The notes under the pieces are model-generated. The model was not told the origin of the DNA. It made no database searches and saw nothing but the letters and a program-made list of their open reading frames with translations. Shown here piece after piece: positions 47,501 through 60,100 of a stretch of DNA of 64,000 nucleotides (position 1 is its first letter; each line of letters opens with the position of its first letter). Position numbers and translations under genes: made by a program. The stretch spans positions 166,001 to 230,000 of the forward strand of contig CAJHNH020007046.1 in NCBI GenBank assembly GCA_905116865.2, read 5' to 3'. The stretch comes from Candidula unifasciata (taxonomy: Eukaryota; Mollusca; Gastropoda; Stylommatophora; Geomitridae).

Positions 47501-50500
47501 GAGGCAAGGCAATGTGGAAGGGAACTGGTAATCTCAATCCATAAGTCACCGTTTGAAATTTTTAAAAGCCTAACACGCTACATCCCAGGTGCCGTATATT
47601 TTTGTTTTTGTGTAGCTAGTAGTAGTTTTTTTCTTTTGGTTGTTTAAGCGCTGAACTTTACATTTGAACTTAAAGTAATTCTCTCTTCTTTGCACAAGTC
47701 TAGATACTTCTTGCTTAATCAAACGCAGTGTTTCCTTGTCTGTTTTTTGTTGTTGTCTAGGGGGGTGTTGGTTCCTATATCTCCCAATGGAGTACAGGCC
47801 ACTGGTGACTTGCTGTTGTTCCTAAACTACGCCCATAACACTGCCTTGAACCTCATATGTAGTCTGTTGATCCCCATCTTTTCATCTTCTATTTAATTTC
47901 ACTGTGCTTGTAACAATGTTAAACTGGTAGAAACAGTTTAGTTTCACAAGGTAGCCAATAGGGCTGAGAAATAAATGTCCACAAACAGATATTTGACAGT
48001 AACACTTGATCACAGCTATAGTAAGAGAATATAAGACATCATATTAATGCTTCAACATGGACCTTTACTATAACCAACTGGCACCTTTCGAGACGATAGT
48101 TTTATACTGCGCTGAGGACGCATGGGACTCTCACCCCATGGCGATGGCGAGTTTGACTAGCAAGACCCACCCCCCTGTTAAGAAAAGTCTTCCACAATTA
48201 TAGAATGGGATTTCAGGACCAATTGTTGCCAACATTTGTGTTTAATGTGCTTCTCCTCAGACACTCAAAGAAAGTCAGATGCAAATGTCAGACAAGAATG
48301 CCTAGTACTAACTGCCACAGCACCACACCAAGAATTATACTAAACATATAGCAAGGGGAAGACCAAGCAAAATAGGGAAAGACAGTACCACGAAATAGAG
48401 ATAAATCAAGACCAGGTCACATATCATGCAAAGGAAGAGCAGACAGACAATAAGGAGAAGAAATACAAAACATAATACACTGCTGACAAACTAACCTGCC
48501 AGTCGATGTTCTACAGACTCGCTGTTGGCAGCAATGAATTCCTCATTGAGTTCCAGGGCTGTCTTCCCTTGGTAGATATTTGTCATTTCCTGGGTTATCA
48601 CAGTTTTAGCTGGTCCTTTGATCTCACCCTGCTCTTGCACTAGAAGGAGGAAGCATCACAGATTTCAATTAACTCAGAAACATGCACAAGAGTTCACACA
48701 ATATATAACTAGCATGTATTCTACAGTGTTCTATTTCTTCTACCACCTCTGCTGTCCTTCCTTCAACATCTACCCTTCCTAGCCTACTCACACAACATAC
48801 ATGTATTACAGCATTACCATTCTGTGCTTTCCCCCACCCCAGGCAACACATGTACATATTTATCTGTTTCCCCTGTTATGTCTGATGTGACACAATAACT
48901 TTGCTTTCCAATTTGTATTCTAATCATTTGGGTGTGAGTTGTGTCCTTAAAAAAAAACTAAATGACACAACATATGCACAATGCCAGTATACACTGTTTG
49001 TGTTTCTGATAACTATCAGTAATACATATTATGTTTAATATGCTGCAGTCTTCTCAAAGAGGCATGACTGTAACCAACAACCAGAACTTGTCATCAGCTA
49101 GAATTAGAACTAACAGACATTCTCTGGTGGCTTCTAGCACATGTGGCTTCTAGCACATGCCATCAATGCTCAGTTCTCCAGACATTCTTTGGTGGTTTCT
49201 AGCACATGCCATCAAATCTCAGTTCTCCAGTCATTCTCTGGTGGCTTCTAGCACATGCCATCAAGTCTCAGTTCTCCACAGACATTCTCTGGTTGCTTCT
49301 AGCATATGCCATCAAAACTCAGTTCTCCACAGACATTTTCTGGTGGCTTCTAGAACATGCCATCAAATCTCAGTTCTCCACAGACATTCTCTGGTGGCTT
49401 CTAGCATATGCCATCAAACCTCAGTTCTCCACAGACATTCTCTGGTGGCTTCTAGCACATGCCATCAAATCTCAGTTCTCGTAAGACATTCTCTGGTGGC
49501 TTCTAGCACATGCCATCAAATCTCAGTTCTCCACAGATATTCTCTGGTGGCTTCTAGCACATGCCATCAAATCTCAGTTCTCCACAGATATTCTCTGGAG
49601 GCTTTTAGCACATGACATCAATCTCAGATCTTATCTACTTCTGAGTTTTCCCTGCCTCTGAAAGCTAAAAAGAAACTTGATAATGGGGTTGTTATTCATT
49701 CTTCTGATACCTCCATGTTACCCATCTTTGAAGACTGTTCTGCCTATACACTACCTTAACTGAGCCCATTTGTTCTTAATGACATAAGGAACAATGGAGG
49801 TCACCAGACGGAAAACATTAAATTATGTCAAAGAATCAAAACTTAAAGCAATAACTATATTTAATATACATGGTACAGATGTGAGATCCAGCTGCTGCTC
49901 CTGACAGCTCACTGATCAATACTTACCATACTGAAGAAAGTGGATGAGGCAGATATGAAACTGAGGGTTGGCACGATCGGCTAGGACACCCCTTTTTATG
50001 GACTGAAGCATCAAGAGCAACTTCCCTGTGGAACCGAGAAACATAAAGGCACTGTCAACACATGTTAGCTGAGACTAAGGTGATGTGATAACTTTACATC
50101 TCATCCCCAGCACATGTTAGTTGAGACTAAGGTGATGTGATAACTTTACATCTCATCCCCAGCACATGTTAGTTGAGACTAAGGTGATGTGATAACTTTA
50201 CATCTCATCCCCAGCACATGTTAGTTGAGACTAAGGTGATGTGATAACTTTACATCTCATCCCCAGCACATGTTAGTTGAGACTAAAGTGATGTGATAAC
50301 TTTACATCTCATCCCCAGCACATGTTAGCTGAGACTAAGGTGATGTGATAACTTTACATCTCATCCCCAGCACATGTTAGTTGAGACTAAGGTGATGTGA
50401 TAACTTTACATCTCATCCCCAGCACATGTTAGTTGAGACTAAGGAGATGTGATAACTTTACATCTCATCCCCAGCACATTTTAGTTGAGACTAAAGTGAT

Positions 50501-53361
50501 GTGATAACTTTACATCTCATCCCCAGCACATGTTAGTTGAGACTAAGGTGATGTGATAACTTTACATCTTATCCCCAGCACATGTTAGTTGAGACTAAGG
50601 TGATGTGATAAACTTTACATCTCATCGGTTATCAAGACACCTGCCATTTTCATTACCCACAGATTCATACTGTTTTGCAGTATACAACTGAAACATAGGT
50701 TGCATTTAGAAAAAGAAAAAAAAAAGAAATTGCAACCTGAACTTATATCTAACTAATTCAAATTGCCATATTTTAGTTTTCCATTAATAATTAAAACATA
50801 ATCTTAACCCTGCATGCTATTACATCACCTAATAAAAAGTATATTGGTAGTCTGTGGAGGAACAAACTACAAGGTCAACTTTTATTGTACAGCCAGAAAG
50901 TCTTAAAGATTCTCTCCCCCACCTTTAGGTTTAATTTTACTTCATATTTTATATACTATTTACTTTGTGAGGGTTCCAGAGCCCAATTTTGTGAGGTTAA
51001 AAGACCCACCTCCCGTACACACAAAAGACAAGTAATTAATTAAGGGTTCGCTGAAATCGGATGTAACTTACTGGTACACCACAACATTGATGCAGAAGGA
51101 AAACAGAATTACTAGTAATGAACAGTAAGTATTCTTCTCTTCCATGCTCTGCCTATGGAAAAAGACTTTGAAGGAAAGGTTCCTGTGCATCTGTGTCTTT
51201 ATCTTTTGCGTGCTGAACTTCCAGTCATACTGCACATGTATTCATTTTTCATTATTTGGTTGTTTGTGGACGGAGTCTGTTGGGACAGGTTATTTTAGTA
51301 CTGTGCCTTTATCGTATTTACACGTCTCAGGCTGCACCTAGTTTCTGAGACAATAATTTTAGGTAAAAAAAAAATTTTCATATAATTTTTTTGAGACGAA
51401 ACTGACACAGTAATATCTGTAAGCAGCGAAAGATGTAAATTCCTCAGAGTGAATGTAAAGCCAGTAATGGCATGAAATGACCCCGTGATTCTGCAGCAAA
51501 CAACAATGATGCAATGACTTCCGGACACCTTCCAGGAGATACTGCATTTTAAAGACATGTTCTGAAGTTACAGAAATAACTACACACTGGGGCAACTGGA
51601 AATGCAGATGAAACTTCTGTATTCCTCACTATGCCAGGTGAAACAACAGTGACCAAAACTGTGCACATGCAAATTTCAGGAGCAGGGGGAAAAAGTGGTG
51701 GAACGTAATGCTAGTGCCGACATAAACTCCCATCTTACATAATTTTTAAAAGTAAATCCATGTCTAAGGAGAAGCAACCGCCTACAATATTGGTCAAAAT
51801 GCAGAATAAAGGGTGGATGACTAAAGAACTGTTATGTTTATTAATAAATTTTGGAGAAGTGACATAATATCTCAAATGTAAGTCGCACTTAATTTCTGGT
51901 CAAAATACTGCGACCTATACATGCGTAAGTATCGTATATTATTCTGTTGGGACGATTGTATTTCAGCAGTGAGACTGTTCTAAGTCACCTTGTAGTTTTT
52001 ACAGCGTGTCAGACAAATATGATTAACCATTAATGCTCTTCCTAGTTAGTATATGCCTATGTCATGTACTATAGTTGGAATCCGCTTAACAGAACCCACC
52101 TTTACGAGAATATATTTCGTATGCTTTAACATGAGTGTTGATGCACTTTGGTGTCAGCATCTGAAGTGGCTTCAGGAAATGGATTGCATGATCTAAAGGA
52201 TCATTAGCCTGCAGAAAACAACAATGTATCAATTACTACCAATAACTATAATCTGCACACAACAACAATGTATCAATTACTTCCAATAACTAGAATCTGC
52301 ACACAACAACAAGGTATCAATTACTTCCAAAAACTATAATCTGCACACAACAAGGTATCAATTACTTCCAATAACTATAATCTGCACACAACAACAAGGT
52401 ATCAATTACTTCCAATAACTATAATCTGCACACAACAACAATGTATCAATTACTTCCAATAACTATAATCTGCACACAACAACAATGTATCAATTACTTC
52501 CAATAACTATAATCTGCACACAACAACAATGTATCAATTACTTCCAATAACTATAATCTGCACACAACAACAATGTATCACTTACTCCCAACAAACTACT
52601 ACCTGCACACAACAACAATGTATCACTTACTGCCAACAAACTACTACCTGCACACAACAACAATGTATCACTTACTCCCAACAAACTGCTACCTGCACCA
52701 AACTTCCACAACCACAGAAATAATATTGATTTGTACCTAGAGAAACCAACCAAAAGCACTAGAAAGCACCTTCAGTTGCCACTATTCATAAATGATTTCA
52801 TTGCAAGCCCCCCCCCCCCCCCCCCCCCCCCCCCCCCTTCCACTTTAAAGGCACCCTCAGTGTTTCAAAACACTATGCTAACTGTTGTCAAGGTAAACAC
52901 AAAACAAAACAGGGATATGCTCTGCTTACCCTAGCCAATTTATCAGGAACCAATTCTTCCTCTTTCGGACCATCCATTTCCCCATCTGCAGCTTTGGTTT
53001 TGTTCTGATCACGCTTTTCTTGTTCTGCCTTTTGTTTTTCCCTCTCTAATTCAGCTTTCTTCTGGGCTTTCCTCTGTTTCCTCTTCATTTTTTTCAACTC
53101 ACTAGGGGTAAGGTTTTCTGTAGAAGAGAGACAAAATTAAACATTTCAACCACACCTCAAATAAATCCATTTACAAAACAAAAGTATGCCTAACAAATGG
53201 CAGTAATTCAGCAAGCATAAAAAGGATAAAAGAGGAATGGATGGTAATTTGAAACCGCGCTTGAAAGTCAGATAATCACTAAAAAAAAAAACTGTTGAAT
53301 GTACTAATGAGAATGTCTTCACAATAAAATCTTAACCCTAGTCGCAGTTTAGGAGTCCCAT

Positions 53362-53444
<83 letters not shown>

Positions 53445-56400
53445 AGACAAACAACACACTCCCCACCCAAAACCATGTTGTAAAAGGTGTCTAATTTGGG
53501 AAGTATTTTATGAAATCTGAAGTGCTGGGTTAAAAGGCACAATTATTTCAGCCTAGCATTATATGATACTACAATGTACCAACCGCCCTCTCAAGGGTGA
53601 AAACAGAAACCTTTCAGCCCAGAATGGACAGTCCAGAAGCCTATTTGGTTCCCATCTTTATCTAGCTCGTGGATGGCTCCATGGATATCGCTTGTGTACA
53701 GCGGTGGCCACACCATGGGCAAAAGTCTTGACTGGCTAATCTACATTGGTGAAGTAGGAGTAATATCATACTCTAAGAGAATGCCTATCCCCAGAAAATG
53801 AAGACAGGGATGGTGAACAAGGCCAGAAGAATCTTTAAAGATCAGTGACTTCTAAAGAGAACAAGCATTGTGTGAGGTAGCACACATGAGGTGTGTTCAG
53901 GACACCACAGAAAATACGGCCAGCCATTGGGGAAGAGATTGGGACTTCACCATGTAACAACCTAAAGTTAGCAATGGAATGTCTATTCACAACCTTTTAT
54001 CTCATGTACTTTCATTCAACTGTGACACCGATGATCCTCCATACCATGATGTCACACTGTCCAGCATCAGTTCTCTCGGTCTCCCTCTGCCTCTCTTCCC
54101 CTCCAGCTTTCCTACTGTCATCTGGTACTCGTTTTCTCCATCTCATCACATGATCAAAGAATGTAAACTGTCTCTTTATGATGTGGGCAAACAGCTCTCT
54201 TTATGAGTCAGTTTCTTTCAGGACATCTCCATTACTCTTTTTATCTGTCCAGGGTATTCTCATTATTTGTCTATAAAACCACATCTTCGCAGCTTCCAAT
54301 GGAAGCACAACGAAAGACTTACTGAAAAATAAAAAAAGAGACTTTTGGAGTGATGAAAGGTCGAGGGCAAGAGAGCAAGAGGTAGAACATGTGGTAGACT
54401 ATACAGGTTGGAGGACATCATTGAGAGATAGACAAACAGCAGCAGTCTGATAGAGTGAGGGTACAACTAAGAGAAGAGAGACAGCGTGACGAAAATCCAT
54501 TGCAGCCAACCTTCATTGAAGAAATGGCACCTAATGGACTGAATGAACAGAACAAAAGGTTTGATAATTGATTAATCAATTGATAACAGGCAAAATCAGT
54601 CATTTTTAACTTGGGAAGCTAATGAATGGGAGGTCTGGGCACCCAGGATCTGCCCGGAGTGCTGTGGCGATAATTCTCACTAATCGACTAATTAGCGATG
54701 TTCCCTTCGAGGTTGGAGTTCATCTGCCTCACAGCTGAGGGTAAAGAACCAACAGTCTGCACACAAATTAGCCAGATCTGTAAAACAGATGCGCATGCAA
54801 AACTTAGGTTCCGGAACAAAGCTACAGCCCAGAAGTGGATGAACAACCAGAAACTTCTGCCTGAGTTTACAGCCGGTGAGCGAGAAAGAGAAGAAGAAAA
54901 AAGATATACATCAAAGTGAACACACCTGAATTTGCATCATGTTCGTGATCACTATCTGCCAGTGGGTGATCGTACAAGTGTAAGTATATCTGAAACAAAC
55001 AACACTGAATTAGAATCATGTTTTCATGTCCACTGAATGCACACAGTTGATCAAGACCTAATACAGTTACTACACATACTTATTCTTCTGTCAGTAGCGC
55101 TGCTTTCCATATTGCATGTACACAGACTTAGTGCTAAATTTATAAATGATGCTGGATGAAATGGTTCGGTGCTACTTTAGTTGGCAACAGAGTTAACAAT
55201 GTCTGTCTTTACTGTAAGTATTTACCACCACTCTTTAGTGCTGCGTCGGACAAAGAGAGAGGGTCTTGAACCGGAGGCTTTAGGGTCGCATTGATTGAGC
55301 AGTCACCAAGGACTATTTAAGTTAGGATTTTTACTTCTGCTCACGATAGGAAAAAAGGCATCATCGTACCAAGGAACTAAATGCCAGCCAATCACATTTA
55401 AATACCAAGTGAAAATAGAAAACAAAAAAGACTGAACATGTAACTGAATGACAGAAATTATGAAAGCTTCTGGGAACCCCCATTATCAGAAGCAAAGTAT
55501 TGCCACAAAAAGGGTGCTCATCTCAGGCCCACAAGTTACTGGTTCAAACTTAGCTGACACAAACCTGCAGTCTGTATCTGGAGTTTTGATGAGTAATACA
55601 AATGTTTCGACAGAAGTTTACATACAAACAGAAAGAGTCAAGACAGTCATCACATTTTGGTCACAATATCAAAAAGGAAATTCTTGAAATTCCTTGGATA
55701 GCCAAAATTAGTAATCCATGTTTTAAAAGATGCAAAGACAAAATTTTCACAAACAGAAAGAGACCGCCCTCATTTTTTTGGTCATGCAATGAGAAAGACT
55801 GTGGCTAAGTCGATGCGAACGCTTTGTAATGCCGGGGTGCCGGGTTCGATCCCAGCTGCAGGCCTTGCGTTGGTTTCGACAGTGGTATCAGGGGGCCGAC
55901 CATCCAGAAAGCAATGGCAAACTACTGGACGTAAATTTGCCTACAGAAATCACACAACAGCCAGGGACTGCTGAGGTTGGTTCTGCAACGTCCTGTAAAG
56001 GATACGCAACTAACCATATGTCAATGAGAAAGAATCGGGAACATTTAGTAGTAGCAGTAGTACATTCTACCCCACCAGGACATCACACAAGCGATAAACA
56101 TCAGATGACACAAAGTGCTACCTTGTGGATGAGGATCACCCATATAGAGGTCCGGGAACACGCGTTCAGCCATTAGGCCATATTTGTGGCCAGGCTATAT
56201 TTCAGCCCCTGGCTACTTCAAAATAACGAAAAATTGCAACCCGCAAAAGGGTGCTTAGTTTAGGAACATGTGACAACCGGACAGATTTATGGCAAAAGGA
56301 AGACAATGCGAGAAGATTCTTGGAAGTATTTGTGGTCGTAGCATGGAGGGTGTCAGCACACAAACTGATACATGCTGTGGGAGACTGCACCTTTCGGAGC

Positions 56401-57107
56401 GGCTGATCACCATGCCAGTCAGCAAGGCACTTCATGTTGTTGATCATGATCAGAAAGGACAAAACAGGGACACACTGTAACAACCGGTAAAACTGACATA
56501 TCCAGAGACTGAGGGCTGAAAGAAAAGATGATGGTGTGGAAAGATGGCACACAAACAGACAGATTATGTTAAATGCAAAAAACTGCAGGAACATGATCAC
56601 TCTTGCCAGGCAACTTGGATTTAAAAATGAGTCTGTCCTTAAAAAAAGGACAACTGGCACGCTTTGCTGTTTACAGCTAGGCTGTGATTATCTGTGTTTC
56701 AGCCCAACATCCAATTTCACAGCAAATCATCAATTAGTCACCTTTTACAACACTCTTGTGCAGCATTTTGTCTTTTTCTCTCTAACCCATAAATGGGGAC
56801 ATGGAACCCACTCAGAAAGGCTCTTGGTGATACTCTAAGACTGAATTAGTCAATGTAATTAGAAATCATAAAGGGGACAAAATATGGTGCTTTCCCAATA
56901 TCTCCCCCCACGATGATGTCATGGGATAGTCCAATATTTTCTAGGGCGGCAACAGCGGGTTTCCCAGCTTTCTGATGCTTCTACTAATCCCTAAACATCT
57001 AGAACTGAGCCTAACCCCAACCCATCTACATCTCATGAAAGAGTGCAGCATAGATCCCACGACTGCATGCAGCCTATCTAGCATCACCTAAAATATTTAA
57101 AATGTCT

Positions 57108-57146
<39 letters not shown>

Positions 57147-60100
57147 AAAAATATTCACAACAGCAAACAATAAGAGACGACATGCCTTAATTCAACCCCC
57201 CAAATTTTATTTATTTTTATTCCATGTACCAAGCAATGAAGCATCATTTTGAAGAAGCCAGTGTAATTACATATCCGTACCATAACATTTCCATCTTTTC
57301 CCTGCTGTTAAGAGATTCAATGTGATGACACACAAACTTTGCCACTTGTAAAGTGATCTCTGTATGACATACCTAGTATCTACTAATATATTTGTATTTC
57401 ATTATATGTGCCCTCTGCCAAATAATTTGTTTTACTGCATCTATTCTCAGCTCTGTCATCTGATACGCTGATGATATGCTTCAAGTAACCGAAGTTCTTC
57501 ACTTTTTTCAAGAGTTATCTCTAAACTGGAAATTCATTTGCAAAATTATAAAGTACAAATGTAGGTACAGACTCCCAGTAAGATGCACCATCACATATAC
57601 GTAGACACTAGATTACCTCCACAGCCAGCAGTGCTACTCTGGAGTAGAATGGGTGGCTACGTAACGAGTCTTCTAGTCTTAATAATCCTACATAAGACCG
57701 CAGCGTCATCTTCCTCATGCAGTATGTGTGGAAGTCAAACTGGTCCTCCACAATCTCCGTGAAGTGCTGAGAATGAACATGTCTGAAGTGGTCAATATAT
57801 CCATCAAAGGAAAAAAAACAATTTTTACAAGTTACATCAGAACAATTATAGGTTACATTTATCTTAGACAACACCCTGTCAAGAGACAGGATATAAAAAC
57901 AGAGCTGGTAAATTTAAAAGCAAAATAGGGACATGAAATATACTAGACACAGTAAAAGATATATACTTATTAAGACTACTGAGGGAAATTTGAAAGCAAG
58001 AGGCAAGCAGTGATATATGTGGAAGAAGAACATATAAAAATAACCTAAAGGATTTGCTAACAGCAACTTGTTACTGTCACTTTTCAGTTTTATCCAACAA
58101 TAGTATATTCCACTGTGCTTTAGGAAAGCAGGGAATCATAGCCCAATTAAGGCCAGCGATAAAGTACATCCCTCCCCAACAGAAAGCTGGTCAGTATTGC
58201 AAAGACCATGTGTTGCCCATACAGCCTGATCCCTCCCTTAGCCCACTTTGTTCATACCAAAGGAAAGGTTCGGAACAAAGCATGCTGCTGAAGCTGCCAG
58301 ATCAGAAGCACAATGCTCTATCTGTCCACCTGTCAGCTATGGACTTGTTCTGCCCTGCCACGACATAACATTTTCAGGTTGTATTTCCTCTTGCTGGGAC
58401 AAGGCTAGTATTCTTCCTAAAGTACTCCTCTGCCTGAAGCTGTTTGCAAAGTTTAGGATACCAGTTTGGTATACGCCACCCAAAACATTTAGCATCAACA
58501 GGGAACAGGTAGTACCGACTACTGTTTTAGAGTAAAATAAAGATCCCTTTTCCACACCTTTAGGCATATTAAGGATACAGGGCTAGGCCTATATTTCAAT
58601 AGATCAATTGGCACTTGGTGGGTGATGTGGTCAGCATCACACAGGCCGCCCTTACTTCCCAGGACTGCATCTGGTACCCACTCAAGGCTGGGTCGACCTG
58701 GGAGTCAAGGTCACTTTAAAAAAAAAGGTCTAGATCTGACAGGACACAAGCCCACGACCTACTGATCTGCAGGCAGGCGTCGAACCACCAACGCCACAGT
58801 GACGCCGATTGTTTTAGAGTAGTTCAGTCATATCCGACAAAGACCTGACTGACAGAGAATGTACAGGATGCACATACACACAAAGGACAAGCACATATAC
58901 ACAAGACTTACACATAAATACAAAAGAGAAGCACATAAACAACACCCCCGCCTATACACACACAAAAACTACATATTTAAAAAAAAAAAAACAGTTAAGA
59001 CCTGCACATTCACACTAAGATACAAAGACAGACAGAGAGACAGATACCTACAGCCTGTCTCTAAGTTCTAACAAAATAGCAACAATCACATAAAATACAT
59101 ACCCTGTCTATTTCGTGACATTTCTTCAGTGCCTCACCCCATTTCCCCAACCTCTTGTAGGCAAATGCACATTCTGTCTGAAACCACATGCACTGCATTT
59201 CGTTTAAGTTGTCCACTGCTGAGATTCCTTCCTGCAAGCAAAATAGTGTCACCACTGTGTCATTCACCAGGGTTGTCAAGCCAAACATAATGTCAGTGAG
59301 AAACTTTAGGAAATTTAATTTTTTTTACTGTCTGAGGACACAGTGACAAGTAGTAACGATAAAGTCTCGATAGAGTGACAAGCAGTAATGACGAAGTCTC
59401 AAAACAGTGACAAGTAGTAATGATGAAGCGAAAAGTTTATCAGAACAGTAAGGGTAACTGAAATTATAAGGTGAACCACATTTTAATCATAACTGTAAGG
59501 TTGATTCATCACAAATATAAATACTAAGCAAACAATTTTTTTTAAAGTACATTAATTTCTGAACAATTTAATTTATTCTTCACCTGTGTAAAATAAGAGG
59601 TTTTTTGAAAGGAGTTTTTCAGGAATTTTCACGCGTTCCTAGCCCATTTTTTTCTTCGCATTCAAGGGGCGAAAAGTTGAAGGAACAAGTACACAAAAGC
59701 CGATAATACATTTTTTTAAACAAAAGGTTTATTCACATGTCAAATTTCCCCCCAAAATATCTAAAGGGAGTAATCATGAAACACAAACAAGTGAAGCATT
59801 AAATTGAATACATTACTCAGAGCCTCAAAAATGTGTCTAGTGACTTATGCTCTGACTCCATGACCACGTATGAATTCTGACACTAAGGCTATGGGCAAAT
59901 TATGATGTTAAAATGGCTTTAAAAAGTTATACGAAGCAGGTGCAGAAAGAAGCCAAAGCTGTTAAACCCCTCTCTCTAGAATAGGCCATAGCAGAATAGA
60001 TGGTTAAGCAGCATTTATGGGCTCAAGCCACCGAATAAAATGCTGGGTTCACATCTTCTTGAGGCGACAAACTCTCACTTTATTATTATCAATAAAACAA

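Noticed and set aside
49157..49615. 152-codon frame
   Set aside because: Runs through a 51-bp minisatellite in an NAA15 intron, on the strand opposite to the gene.
53279..53542. Poly-proline protein on the minus strand
   Set aside because: Translation of the 82-G run; no gene context.
56202..56660. 152-codon minus-strand frame with hydrophobic stretches
   Set aside because: It lies opposite a LINE 3' fragment (56040-56470); no domain or splice signals recognised.
57766..57790. Alternative upstream acceptor (CACTTCAG) for the NAA15 exon, adding RHVHSQ-type residues
   Set aside because: The TTCTCAG acceptor gives an exact fit to orthologues and keeps phase after the GTATGT donor.
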